Shown here piece by piece: positions 12,610 through 23,729 of a stretch of 64,000 nt of DNA; position 1 is the stretch's first letter, and each line of letters begins with the position of its first letter. Source of the stretch: Macropodus opercularis (taxonomy: Eukaryota; Chordata; Actinopteri; Anabantiformes; Osphronemidae). The notes under the pieces were generated by a model, which saw only the letters and a list, made by a program, of their open reading frames with translations, was not told where the DNA came from and did no database searches. The DNA is taken from assembly GCA_030770545.1 (NCBI GenBank), contig CM061109.1:6510001-6574000 (forward strand), in the 5' to 3' direction. The translations under genes and the position numbers were made by a program.

Positions 12610-15600
12610 AAAGTGTGTGCATTCTCAGAAGACAGCAGATGTAAAGTGGATAGGATCCCTTATAACCCAGCCACAGCTATGCTGGACTCAGTAGGAATCC
12701 TGTGGCTTAAGGTTTAGCCAAATTTTCTTTTAAAAGAGGTTTGAGTGGGACTCAATCTCGCTAGGTTAGTGTTGTTGAAGTCGAGCGTTTTACACATTGG
12801 ACTATCGGAGGTAAATGGTCTACACTTGTATATCGCTTTTCTACCTATTGGTACTCAAAACGCTTTTGACACCGCGTCTCATTCACCTATTCACGCACAC
12901 AAACACACACACATTCACACACCGCTGGCAGAGCTGCTATGCACAGCTTAGGCTGACACACCAGGGGCGGCTTGGGGTTCAGAGTCTTGCCCAAAGACAC
13001 TGCGGCACAAGGCTGGGGAAGCCAGGAATCGAACCACCAAGCCAACGATGGGTGGGCGACAGCTCTACCTCTGAACCACTGTCGTCCCAGGTAGTAATGA
13101 TTTGAAATGAGCAGGTGATTTGACTGTTACCAATGTATGTTTTTTGTTTTTTGTTTTCTGTTGTGCAGGACCGAACTGACAGAGCAACTCGCTATGCCAA
13201 AACCGTGGAGAAAGATAAAACAACCAAAGAGCGCCTTCTGCAAGAAAAACAGGCTGAGAAAGAGGCCAGAAAGGAAGCATTACTTAAGGAGAGGCGGTAA
13301 AGAAACTAGGGAGTGACACATACTTGCAAATGTATATATAATTTCAAGAATGTAATGCTTCCAGTACACACATTTAAATAGTATGTGACATCAATATGGT
13401 TTGTACAGTAGGTTTCTTGTTTATACTTAGTCTTTAATCTCCACTTTTGCACTGTTTGTCACTGACCACCTCAAGAGAAATACTTGTGTTTACGTGCACT
13501 TAACAGGCAAAGTGATTTATTGAGATCAGTTTCTCTATGTACATTTGCAAACACTAAGACATCAGATGCACTGAAACATAAAAGCAAAAAACATTGGAAA
13601 AGCACAAAACATGCTCTGACTCAAATTGGTGCCTACAGTATATGAGGATCTTGATTGGCCCTTCATTCGTGTAGTTTATTTTCTCCTTTCCCAAGTTCAT
13701 GCCATCTTGTCTACACTTTGTCACGTCGTTTGTAGCACATACATAGTGCAGCACAAACTGCATGTGGTCCCGGTGGCAAAGCCTCCCCTTCTTCACAGAT
13801 GGTATGGTCTTCAGATCTCACCAGACAAAGGTCATTTTGGAAAATACCCTACTGTATTGTTCTGAAAGCCAAGCTGTAGTACACAAACAACGTGTGCATA
13901 GGTTGTTGCAGGGTAGTTGATACTTAATCGTTTGTAGATCTATTGCTGTATTCATACTGGTGCATACTGGCCTGTAATCATTAAGAGATGACCTGCTGGG
14001 AATTTTTTTGGTAATCACAGTCTTCAGGCATGTGGACACCAAACATTGTCTTGGGCGAGATGTTGAAAATGTTAGTAACACCTTACCTCTGAAGCACAGT
14101 CTGTGAGAACAGAAGTGCCTTCTGAATATTGATATTCTGATACATTGGTACAGCGGCCCGGTGGTTGGAGACCGCTGTTCTAGAGATTGAATGAAACTTC
14201 ATACAGAAGTAAAAAACACTTTGTTTCTGTATGAAGCCTTCTCCATAATAAATGATACATTGCTGCTGTTTAGATACAGTGTGTGAAAGCAGCTAAAGGG
14301 AAAGTTTGACCACATCCTTTCCCCACTTTAAAACAGATGCATTCATATGTTATAGTTTACGTCTCACCTTGGCTGCAGAAGTGTTGTACAAGTACAAAGC
14401 TTTTACTGGATCGTTCCTGATCTATCATCTGAATCTAACTGATCTAACATCTACAAACAGCAGCAAAAATCATCGTTAATAAGGCAAATGCACACTGTTA
14501 AATTATTTTCTGTCAAGAAGCACCATTATTGTCACAAGTAGCAGTTTTATCAATCGCACACTTAAATTATAGTGATGACTAGTTCTCCTTATTTGGACTA
14601 GCCATGATTTGTGCTTCTTCCAATAATAATAAAAAATAATTAATGAGGTAATCCAGTTTATCGATGTGAATCATGGAGGGCCCGAAAGGTGTGGTGCTTA
14701 TTGCTGTAATTTTCAGGTTGTTAGTGTGGTTTTGCCCAATACATAGACAGATGGTAGTAGTGGCTACCTGGAGTTATTGGTGGAGATGGGATGACTCTTT
14801 AGTTATATGTTTAATTATTATATTTAGTGTTCTTAAATTAAATGGACTGGAAATGTCAGAGAATTTCAAAAAATTGTGTTCCTCAGGTCAACTGACTCAC
14901 AAGAACAAGACAGTACCAAAACATTGGTCACCCACCCTTCCCAAGTCAATTTTATTTGTTGACTATGGACAGATTTTATTTAAAATGAGGAAGATCTCCT
15001 CTTTTACATCAAAGGTCTTCTCTTAGTGCAAAGCAGAGATAACATGTTTTGCTACTCCAAGTCAAGTTTCATGTCATATAACTTAGATCTGCTTATTTCG
15101 TTTTTGTTTGTGTTGTTTGTGGCTTGTGTATGCTCAGTGCCATAGCAAGGATACAGTTCCGCCTCCCAGATGGCTCATCCTTCATCAACCAGTTTTCCTC
15201 AGAAAGCAGACTTTACGAGGCTCTGCAATTTGCTGTTCAGGTTTGTCTTGCATATCTGTCTTCATTATCTTTTACTCCTCTTGTTTGCATTTCTTCATTC
15301 TTACATTCTTTCTTCCCTCATTCATAGTTGTCAATATAGACATTTAAAACGCATATTAATGGTAGACTTTAAGGCAAGGAAGGCAGAGAAGGAGGAGTAG
15401 CGTGGGTGACAAAGACACTTCTATACACTAGGTATTAGTGTGGTTATGATCTACAATAGGGAAAACTGAACATTTCTGTAGACTGAAGTACTAAATGTTT
15501 CTGTCTGAGTGACGTGGCATGAACAAATGGCAGAGAAGTAAGTGCAAGGTGATATATTGTGCACAAGTGAGTTCACTGGTTTATATATACACCTATATCT

Positions 15601-18600
15601 TCATACTATACTATACATATACAGTATGTCACAGAAGTGAATACACCCCTCACATTTCTTGTAAATATGAAGAAATGACATTTTGCTACAATGTAAAGTA
15701 GTGTACAGTTTGTATAACAGTACATTTGCTGTCCCCTCAAAAAAACTCCAAACACAGCCATTAATGTCTAAACTCCTGGCAAGAAAAGTGAGTACACTCC
15801 TAAGTGAAAATGTCCAAATTGAGCCCAATTAGACATTTTCCCTCCCTGGTGTCATGTGACTATAGAAGGATTACAAGGTCTCAGGTGTGAATGGGAAGCA
15901 GGTGTGTTAAATTTGGTTTTTATAAGAAGATTGCCAAGACCTTGAAACTGAGCTGCAGCACGGTGGCCAAGACCATACAGTAGTTTAACAGGACAGGTTC
16001 TACTCAGAACAAGCCTCGCCATGGTCGACTAAGTTGAGTCCACATGCTCAGCATCATATCCAGAGGTTGTCTTTCGGAAACAGACGTATGAGCGCTGCCA
16101 GCATTGCTGCAGAGGTTAAAGGGGTGAGGGGTCAGCCTGTCAGTTCTCAGACCATGCGCCGCACACTGCATCAAATTGGTCTGCAGGGCTGTTGTCCCAG
16201 AAGCCCGCAAACTGTTTTCTGAAGACAAGCAAACTACGGACATGGATTACTGGAACCATGTCCTGTGGTGTGATGAGACCAGGATACATTTATATGGTTC
16301 AGATGGTGTCAGGCATGTGCGGCAGGAAACCAGATGAGGAGGAAAAGTGTGTCTTGCCTACAGTCCAGTATGATGGTGGGAGTGTCATGGTTTGGGGCTG
16401 CATGAGTGCTGTTGGCACTGGGGAGCTACAGTTCATTGAGGGAACCATGAATGCCAACATGTACTGTGACATACTGAAGCAGAACATGATGCCCTCCCTT
16501 TGCAAGTAACAAGTTTACACTGTTATACAAACTGTACATTCACTACTTTACATTGTAGCAAAGTGTCATTTCTTCAGTGTTGTCACATGAAAAGATATAT
16601 TAAATATTTACAAGAAATGTGAGTGGTGTACTCACTTCTGTGACATACTGTATTTAAGTGTATTGTAGGCTAATATTTTTAACTATTTTAAACATCAAGA
16701 ATTAACTACCTAACAACTCTGGAGTATCAAGAGGAATTCATCAATAGAGAGTGTTTTGTCAGAGTAGTCATGGGAAAATCATTTGAGTTTACCACACCTT
16801 TAGAGGAGATTTCAATCCTGAGAATTTTCTGGAGCAGATTCTACTTATAAGAATATTGCAGACATCCAGAAGTTTATAGAGCAAATACTAGTTTCTATCC
16901 TCATTTAGTGTTAGTGGAAATACTCTGCAATGAATTTCAGTCTTTCCGGTGGTCTTTGGAATTCAGCCATTAACAGCTTGTCTCCTTCACCGCCAAGAGC
17001 GAGGCAAAAATGATAACCACTTGACCACCATATAGCTCATTTTAAGCCTTTTGAAAATGTTCTTATTTTAAAAAAATTTATTTGAATTATTATTTTTTTT
17101 AACGAGGAAACCACAAACTCCAGTATATCATACATTTATAATATAACTGATTAGGAGCATGTATATCACTAAGTGCCTCTATGTAGCATCACTGTGAAAA
17201 TTTTATGCTGGTCTTTTTTCAGAAAGTGGGAAACCACTACGGTAACTTCTCTCTAGCCACTATGTTCCCTCGACGGGAGTTCACTGCTGAAGACCTGAAT
17301 AAAACTTTGCTGGAGCTGGAACTTGCCCCAAGTGCTTCTATTGTGCTCTTACCAGTAAGTAGGATGGAAATAAATCATTGTTCACTTAAGGAGGATATGA
17401 GGACTTCATATTGTCTTAATGTTATAACGTAATCTGTAATCACTGCCTTAAAAGGAGGACATGAGGATGTTAAGGGTCATTAAAACAAGAAAAAAGAATT
17501 TATGTAGGAGAACTTAATTTCTTTTGGGCTTCATGCATTTTGATTGTTGGTTGCATACAGGTGCATATGATTGTATGCAACCATTAAAATATGGACACAC
17601 ACTGCTGGTTGGTTTGAACTGATTTTGGAGGTCAGAAGTAAACCTTAACATATGAATATGTTCGTCTTAAAAGTGGGAAAAGTGATGTAATGAATTTTCC
17701 CTTTAGCTGCTTTCACATACTGTATCAAAAGAGCAGTGGTCATTAATTTATCATGGAGAAGGCCTCATACAGAAAATATATCGGTTATAACCACCCTGTA
17801 TGCACTGCTGAAGCCTTTTTATGTTTTGTATTTTTCTGTGAAGCTTCATTTATTCTCTACAAAATAAAATCCAACAATCAGGCTAGGTTTACTTACCAAC
17901 AGAATTTCTTTTTCAGATTTTAGTTATAATCACATTTTGGAAAACTGTAAAAAATGTAAATTAAATCGCGACCCATAGCAACAGAAATATGTGGATTTAA
18001 CAAGTAGCCAGTGGGAGCTGAACTCACTTAGCTGGCAGAGTCAACTACTAAACCAATGTGTTATCTGAGAAATCAATGGTATGGTGGGTATTTATTCAGT
18101 AAAGAAGCTTACTTAGTGCAGGGGCTACTTACTGAATCTGAAACAGAACTTAGACATTCAGTGCTATTTTTATAAAATCATTCAAGGGTTTTTTCACATT
18201 ATCAATGTAATGAGACACACCTGGGTAACAAAATACACCTTTCAGCAAAATGTTTGCATATTTTTACTCAAATGAAAAATGGCTGGGTTCATAAGGTGCT
18301 ATCTGCAAAGTTGTGCATCCGATCGCGATATAAATAAAATTTGACATTTTTTTCAATGTACAGTAACTATTATGTCTTCACTGTTACAATACTTTTAGGA
18401 GAGCAGTGTGTGTATGTGTAATGTAAATAATACAATATTGTGTATTTGTTATTGTTTGTTGTTGCTAAATTTAACGTTGTAAGCAGTTTTTATAAAACGT
18501 CTGGCCTAATTATAATGAAATTTTACAAAAGGAATCGTTAAGCAAGCTTTACTTTTTATTCTTTACAGCAGGCAGGCAGAACTGCTAAAACACTGGTTCA

Positions 18601-21184
18601 GTCCTCTGGGGAGGGTGTCTGGGCTGTCCTGGGCACACTTTTCTACCCTCTGCTGGCTATATGGAGGTTCCTGAGCTCCTTCCTATTTGCAGCCCCAGCG
18701 TCTCCTGGAGTAACATTGCAAAGGCCTGCTCAGGACTCTAGATCTCTATCCAACTCTGCAACCAGGGATAACGAAAAGAGGTGAGGGCCACATTTAACAG
18801 CTTTAGTAATCGGTTCAGTATATAATTATTTCACATGTTCACATTTCAAAGTTAAACGTGAATTAATTAACGTTTAACTTTTTAAGTTTCAAATGCCAGT
18901 TTGGCTGCACAAACAACCCAACAATGAAAATTTCTTATGTCCTCAGTGCTACAGTTTTTTGTGTGTGTCATTAATAGGATATTCACCACTTTTTACCAGT
19001 TAATTATTGAAGTTAGCTCAGTATGATCTATGGGGTAAAAGCAGTTTAACCCTTGTGGGGCCTTCGAGGGGTCAAATGCTGTTCAGCATTTCTGTCACGT
19101 CTGTTAAAAGTGCAAGGTGCCATTTCCATTCTGGGTCGATCAGCTCTGCGACCGTTTTGTCTTTTGAATGAAGAAAAGCGTTAATTTTGGGTAGGAGCTC
19201 GTTAAAAACGCCTGGTAAAAACTCAACCATTGAACCTCTGTGTAGTACAGCACATCGCCGTGCGCAGACTTCAGTTCAAACAGGAATTGTTGGAACTGCC
19301 TGTGTTTAAGTCCCTTTGCTCTGATGAAGTTTGTGCATGACACCACAACCTTCACGACAGAATCCCACTTCAACCCTTTGCAGCACAGTGCTTGCTGGTG
19401 AATTATTGAACTTGTAGCGGGGCGGTGAGACCCCGTTCTTTCATCTCCCGGTTCATGCGTCCTATTAGACCCCGAGACGCGCCCACCATACTAGGAGCTC
19501 CGTCAGTCGTGATGCTGGCAAGCTTTGACCAGTCCAGGTCCAACTCCTCCATGGTTTGGCCTATTTTGCCCCTGTTGTAGTCGCTTTAAGACTTTGGAGG
19601 GCTGCCAGCTCCTCGTACAGCTCAAAGTTTGCGCTGACTCTACGAATAAAGATAAGCAGCTGCGCTGTTTTTTGCACGTCTGTGCTCTCATCCACTGCTA
19701 ATGGAAAAAAAGTCAAATTCTTTCGTCTTCTGCTGCAGCTGGGCAAATACACTACCCCCGATTTCTTCAATGCGTCAAGTGATTGTGCTCGCCGACAGAC
19801 TCACGGCATTAAAGACATGTTGATTCTCAGGACACATTTCTTCTGCGACAGCATTCAAACATTTCTTGACAATCTCTCCATCAGTGAAAGGTTTACTGCT
19901 GCTTGTTATCAGGTCAGCAACCCAAAAGCTGGCCCGAACGGATGACTGGTTCAGCTGCGCTTGGCGTACAAATGTATTCTGCTGAGCTAACAGTTCACTT
20001 TTTAGCTTTGAGAGTTTGTCTGCTCGCATTTGGCCTTGCAAGTTATCATACTTGTCTTTGTGACGAGATTCATAGTGTCGGCGCAGATTGTATTCTTTGA
20101 ATACCGCAACCTCCTCTTGACAGATAAGACAAAGGGCCTTTTCTTTGCACTGAACAAAAAAATAATCGCAACCACTGCCGGTTAAATACCCTGCATTCTG
20201 AATCAATTTTTCTCTTGCCTAACCTTTTCACCATTATTCCATTCTATTTGTCAGGGGGCCGGGCCAAATGTGGAGGCGGGCCTTAGTTTGGGGACCACTG
20301 GTATAAGCCCTATTTGCCTTTTGATATCCTCGAAGGCGACACGAGGGTTGAGTAAGACATAGGTCTAACCAGCAAATCTAAGGCTGTTGGATCTGCAGAT
20401 TGATTTATGACATTTGTTGAAAAATTATGATAAATTTTTTCTTTAATGGTTCTGATTTTATTAGTAAAGAAATTCTCAAAGTCATTACTGCTTAGATTTA
20501 AAGGGACAGGCTCAACACAGCTATGACTCTTCTGTGTATTTAGTTTATTCAGTGAGACAGGTGCATGTAATGGACAGATGTCAGGTGAGATGTGATGATT
20601 ATTGTACACAGAAAAAGTACCAGCAAAAGTTTGTTGTACACATGACACAGGTGGCAGCCTGCATGTCACAACATGTTCTCCATGACGTGCTAATGCATGT
20701 CATACAGTTAGTAGCACAGTAACTAATAGTTATATATGGAAATAAACTTACTGATGAAGGAATCACAGACTGTAGAAATAGATTCATTTTCCAACGGACA
20801 GATAGCAAGGTCTTGCTGTCTCTGTTGAAAGGTTTTCAGTGTGGAACATCCAACAACTGAGCAGTTTTTCTTTGAGGACAGTAGCTTTGTTATGTTGGAT
20901 GTATCAGATAAGGTCTACAAAGCCAGTGAGCTGTAATGGTGGAGATCCAGTTTTTGGCCGAGCTTTTAGTGAGCAGTGTTTTAGGCAAAACCTGAGGTCC
21001 TGTGAGACATTTGACACTGGTGTATGTCGACACAGTACTGAACTCAGACAAAGACCTTTTTGACACAGGATTGGCCAAAAATTCACAATGTGAAAAAACG
21101 TAAAAAGGAAACTTCTACCATACTATGTGTGTGTAAACCAGAAAGTTTTTTTTTTTTAAGCAGGGACTTTTAAAAGACATGTAT

Positions 21185-21275
<91 letters not shown>

Positions 21276-21638
21276 GATATAGAAAACACTGAAAGCTAAC
21301 ATATTTTAAAATAATGTCTTAGTAAAATCTTGTAGTTTAAGTTTTTGTGTCTTTGAATTTAGCCCTCTGTAGGTTGATAATTTTCATATTTACCCACAAT
21401 GGTAACACTCTACCCAGTCTCTCTGTTTTTCAATGCTTTTAGTAGTTTGTTTCTAAGCTATATGAACACTCTTTTGTGCCATATTTCTGTGCCCATCAGA
21501 GAAACACCCCCCAAGCACACAGTGGAGAAGCAGTCCAAAGATTTCAAGAAAGCAGGTAAAATCTGCACATTGAGAACTCAAGAGGACAGTGAGGATGACA
21601 ACAACACTTGGAATGGAAATTCCACCCAGCAGATGTAG
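3049..21638 (+). CDS. ubxn4: UBX domain protein 4 (erasin-like), 3' nine exons; 5' end outside window
   Basis: UBXN4 is an ER-membrane adaptor that recruits the p97/VCP ATPase for ER-associated degradation. Exons read from splice sites: 3049-3217, 5307-5376, 7199-7253, 9984-10148, 13169-13296, 15138-15240, 17223-17354, 18572-18780 and 21500-21638 (stop TAG). The phases join without a break and give 389 residues. Visible in order: a low-complexity linker, a charged coiled coil (KREQNMKG, ERRKTG, KQQIAM), the UBX domain over exons 6-7 (RIQFRLPDG, and the FPRREF segment that corresponds to the p97-binding FPR loop), then a hydrophobic intramembrane segment (LGTLFYPLLAIWRFLSSFLF), and the conserved tail NTWNGNSTQQM. 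The N-terminal thioredoxin-like domain of the family (about 110 residues) is missing because its exons lie before base 1. The acceptor of exon 2 (ttgcag at 5301-5306) is weak but keeps phase. Introns hold Tc1, hAT, LINE and SINE copies. AATAAA candidates lie at 22283 and 22461. The identification is secure. Confidence 0.93.
4495..4834 (-). mobile_element. LINE 3' UTR fragment (same family as 44105-45120)
   Basis: The reverse complement of this stretch matches the 3' UTR at 44720-45055 closely, from the CTACAGGTATC block to the TTGTAAAGT end. It is a 5'-truncated copy inserted in a ubxn4 intron. Confidence 0.7.
4870..4894. repeat. (TAA)n microsatellite
   Basis: About eight TAA/ATA units directly after the LINE fragment at 4495-4834, in a ubxn4 intron. 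Confidence 0.8.
5695..6710 (-). mobile_element. LINE fragment of the restriction-like-endonuclease type (Rex6/Dong-like)
   Basis: On the - strand two ORFs give MSRLNTRQPRNRLQRPSEV (from 6366) and YWKGIWEKEASHNRNAQWL (near 5830), then TITEADIQERVSGM where similarity ends. This is the N-terminal and pre-RT part of a widespread fish LINE whose C terminus has a restriction-like endonuclease. The 3' part is missing. It abuts the AT repeat at 6719. Confidence 0.65.
6719..7083. repeat. Long compound (TA)n/(TG)n microsatellite
   Basis: A 365-base block made almost only of TA dinucleotides with interspersed GTA and TGTG. It ends 116 bases before the ubxn4 exon at 7199-7253. Such tracts are length-polymorphic and often mis-assembled. 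Confidence 0.95.
7254..9983. other. ubxn4 intron without recognised content
   Basis: About 2.7 kb of AT-rich intron. Part of it (7620-7990) has a different composition and may be an old insertion, but no termini, coding motifs or family features were found. Confidence 0.5.
10197..11561. mobile_element. Tc1-like transposon relic, copy A, split by a solo LTR
   Basis: The left end TACAGTTGCAAGAAAAGG and the right end CATACTTTTTCTTGCAACTT are inverted repeats of the same family as 35182-36095 and 46101-47107. The middle carries antisense transposase remnants (around 11060-11250). Stops and deletions make it inactive. Located in the ubxn4 intron between exons 9984-10148 and 13169-13296. Confidence 0.8.
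10292..10855 (-). mobile_element. Solo LTR inserted in Tc1 copy A
   Basis: The block starts TGTGGAGGC and ends CCATTACA, so it has the TG...CA ends of an LTR. It is flanked on both sides by GTCAC (10287-10291 and 10856-10860), a 5-base target duplication. The Tc1 sequence resumes without loss on the other side. Read on the - strand, an ATTAAA signal lies near the end (about 10355), so that is the likely transcription sense. No internal retroviral sequence remains. Confidence 0.75.
11670..11935 (+). repeat. Dispersed SINE-like repeat
   Basis: Contains GTGGTTAGCACTGTCGCCTC, the tRNA A-box-like head of a common fish repeat, then GCATGTTCTCCCCGTGTCTG, CCAAAGACATGCAG and GGGATAGGCTCCAGC, ending with GGTAGAAAATGAATGAGTGAG. 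A related copy is at 50355-50690. Confidence 0.65.
12565..12606. repeat. (TA)n(TG)n microsatellite
   Basis: Short TA run followed by about 15 TG units in a ubxn4 intron. Confidence 0.85.
12812..13090 (+). repeat. Dispersed repeat with (CA)-rich core
   Basis: Starts TAAATGGTCTACACTTGTAT and runs through CTACCTATTGGTACTCAAAA, a CACACA-rich part, GCAGAGCTGCTATGCA and AGTCTTGCCCAAAGACACT. Related copies occur at 47945-48185 (opposite strand) and 59418-59560. It ends about 80 bases before the ubxn4 exon at 13169. Confidence 0.65.
14195..14385 (+). repeat. Unclassified dispersed repeat, copy 1
   Basis: The stretch with CTGTATGAAGCCTTCTCCAT and GTGTGTGAAAGCAGCTAAAG has an inverted, diverged counterpart at 17590-17790. 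No coding potential or known termini are visible. Confidence 0.55.
15620..16652 (+). mobile_element. Tc1-like transposon relic, copy with TA-flanked inverted repeats
   Basis: The ends TACAGTATGTCACAGAAGTG (15620) and CACTTCTGTGACATACTGTA (to 16652) are inverted repeats of well over 100 bases when the internal matching parts are counted, and TA is the target. The + strand shows transposase blocks over 16034-16509 (RRMSAASIAAEVKGVRGQPV, then a block ending in EGTMNANMYCDIL) in shifted frames. The D-D-E region is partly deleted, so it is dead. It lies between ubxn4 exons at 15240 and 17223. Confidence 0.85.
17590..17790 (-). repeat. Unclassified dispersed repeat, copy 2
   Basis: Reverse complement of the repeat at 14195-14385 (CTTTAGCTGCTTTCACATAC and GGAGAAGGCCTCATACAGAA). 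Diverged by substitutions and small gaps. Confidence 0.55.
18568..18572 (+). promoter_or_regulatory. NAGNAG tandem splice acceptor of ubxn4
   Basis: The acceptor reads ttacagcag|GCAGGC. Cutting after the first AG adds one Gln codon (CAG, 18569-18571); cutting after the second gives PAGR, as in the mammalian protein. Both keep the frame. Confidence 0.6.
19046..19078 (+). mobile_element. Left end of the TTAA-flanked MITE family
   Basis: TTAACCCTTGTGGGGCCTTC followed by GAGGGGTCAAA matches the ends of the MITEs at 42769-43009 and 58849-59130. The remainder is absent, replaced by the hAT element that follows. Confidence 0.6.
19079..20310 (-). mobile_element. hAT-type element with BED-finger transposase relic
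   Basis: The - strand ORF 20206-19775 carries a BED zinc finger (CLICQEEVAVFKEYNLRRHY, then ESRH) and the following ENQHVFNAVSLSASTI block. Further frames give ESTDVQKTAQLLIFIRRVSA and LDWSKLASITTDGAPSMVGA, the conserved DGAPSM region of hAT-derived proteins. At 20270-20305 the sequence matches the common hAT terminus (on the - strand CCAGTGGTCCCCAAAC). Frameshifts near 19560 and 19400 break it. It sits in the last ubxn4 intron. Confidence 0.75.
20310..20530 (-). mobile_element. LINE ORF2 fragment (L2-like family)
   Basis: The - strand gives PLNLSSNDFENFFTNKIRTI followed by KEKIYHNF and a short linker, the pre-RT part of the LINE family seen at 44105-45120 and 55640-56560. Only about 70 codons remain. 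Confidence 0.6.
21189..21270. repeat. (AT)n microsatellite
   Basis: About 41 uninterrupted AT units, in the last ubxn4 intron. Confidence 0.95.
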
Positions 21639-22737
21639 TATAATATCAGCGGCTCAACCTTCCCTTTGCTCTCTTGCTGTTAGTTAGTATAGTCTGACCT
21701 GTTGAAGATGTTGCTGCTTTTACAGATACTTCTTTACCTTTCTCTTTGTCTTGCTGTGTACCACATCTATGCCATCGACCTCGCCTGTATGCAGAGATCA
21801 AAATCAACAGAACCTCCTTTGGTTCCAACTTGATCTTGCGTTTTTGTTATAATTATGATGTAATGGCTTTTAATCCAGGTTGAGATTACAGCAGGTTGAT
21901 AAATTGTGAAAAGGTTACACCAGCATCTGCTCATTTAATTTTCATTACTATAGTTTGTCAACTTTAAATTGGCACCTGACACCAACTGTTTTGTTGCTAT
22001 AGGCCATTCAATTTGCAATTTACAGGAAATATTGTCTGAAAACAGTAAATTAACTGAAACCAGTGTGATTAATTTCAACCTGGCTCTAAAATGTGTTTTT
22101 GTTCTCAGCATTGGTAAGTGACATTTTCATAAATTGTTGCTACTGGCTATTGTATTACATACGTATAAAACAAAAATATAACACACACACTGGCAGAGGA
22201 CTGTGATTTGCAAATATGTGAGCCATGGATGTGTTTTATACTAGTTAAGAGAGGAATACTGTAAATTTCCTCAGACAATTAAAATAAAGAAATCAGTTTT
22301 TCATTGAATTGTGTGTTTAAAAGGCAATATGCTGCAAAGGTTGGTGGATAAGATGATTTTGCAGCCTTCTGCTAAGAACTGAGCTCATGTTTAATCCTTG
22401 AAATCCCATAGAATTACCACCTGGGGCAATAACATTCGCCATCTGATTTCATTTTCTCATAATAAAGAAAACTGTCTTAAGTTCATGTATTTTGCATTTG
22501 AGTTTATCACATGAAATTGCAAAAGTCCTCTTGAGGTACTTAGTAGAGTTTAAAACTTGGGACCAGCTACTTGGGTTGTTTCCGGGAAGAATGTCATACT
22601 TGCACTGAAAGAGAAACTGTATTTATGACCTTCGAGCACGAGTACAATTGTCATACATTGTTTTCAGTACATCATGTTTACATTCAGCATCATTTTAACT
22701 AGTGTTTTAAGGGATCATACTGCTTCCATTGTTTCAG

Positions 22738-22883
22738 AAAACCTTATGTGATCATCATGTGGCCTGAATCAACTGCAACTCTGAAGTTATCCAGACAATC
22801 CCTCATGGAAGTAGTGGCACATTCCTGTTTTGACACAGCTGACAACAGATTGCTCTATCGCTTACTTTCTTACATCTACACAG
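22738..22883 (+). CDS. Unidentified exon-like ORF between ubxn4 and itgb2
   Basis: I do not recognise this protein. The segment is preceded by a good acceptor (cattgtttcag, ending 22737) and followed by a donor (cacag|gtacag after 22883). Between them one frame is open for 48 codons with one extra base at each end, so the flanking introns would be phase 2 and phase 1. The peptide begins KPYVIIMWPESTATLKLS and ends LLYRLLSYIYT; composition is ordinary for a globular protein and no transposon motif is seen. No matching upstream or downstream exon was found: the region to the right is retroelement relic. It may be an exon of a gene whose other exons I missed, a pseudogene remnant, or a chance ORF. 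Confidence 0.35.
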
Positions 22884-22964
22884 GTACAGTCTTACATCTG
22901 CTGAATGTGGAGGGAAACTGTAGGTTCGTAGTGAGGAATGGCTAAATATGGTAGTCATGCTTTG

Positions 22965-23085
22965 AGTGAGTGCAGGTAATGGCAATGGATAAAAATTTTA
23001 TATCTAAAAAAATATATCTTTGTGTGAGAATGCAGGTAATAGTGATGGATAAATATTAAATATCTAAATACTTTTTAATATAACA
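22965..23085 (+). repeat. 60-base tandem duplication
   Basis: TGCAGGTAAT recurs 60 bases apart (22971 and 23031). The following GGATAAA and TATATCTAAA blocks repeat with it. Two diverged units are seen, just after the orphan exon. Confidence 0.6.
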
Positions 23086-23729
23086 AAAAATCTGACAAAG
23101 ATTCTGGAGAAACACTTTAATTGCTGGCTTCTGATAGCTTCTTGACAATTAAACTGGAGATCAGCTAAACAGCACATCATTATCAACATTATCTTACTGC
23201 TACAGTAACTGAAAGTTATTCACCCATTTTCTTATCATTAGACACAAATTCTAACAACTGCCTGTTGAAATATATAGCAAATTAATTAATGTATTGCTGT
23301 AAAAAGGTAAGGTAACCTTTAAAGCAAGCTGGTGTAGTGGGAAATGTCCATGCATATTTTTTTAGTGGAATATATATTTAGCACATATTAGTGCATAGTT
23401 CAGGCTAAAGGGCTTAGAATAGAGTAGAACAGGCCCTATCTAGACTGTGCAGGCTTGCTGGCCTTTGGTCCGAGGACAATCTGGCCTTTAGACAAAACAG
23501 TCTGAGTTGTTGAACAAAAGATTTTGGTATGAAATCTCCACATTCTGACGCTTGTTCAGGGTTTAAAAACCAACTCCCTAGAATGAGAGGGGCGAGATGT
23601 GTGCTGTGCTGGGCTGGGGGACACAGCCAGCATCTCCCAGCTGGGCTCCAGCCTTCCCCACGCATCTGTGAGCGTCTCCCTGCCGGACAGAGAGGTGACT
23701 TTGGTTGCCTGCCTTTGCATATTTCTCAT

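Noticed and set aside
14148..14186. hAT-terminus-like string (GGTGGTTGGAGACCGCTG)
   Set aside because: Only about 35 bases look like a hAT end and no partner terminus was found nearby.
18000..18070. Possible tRNA-like stretch
   Set aside because: No cloverleaf with consistent A and B boxes could be drawn; likely part of an old SINE or chance.
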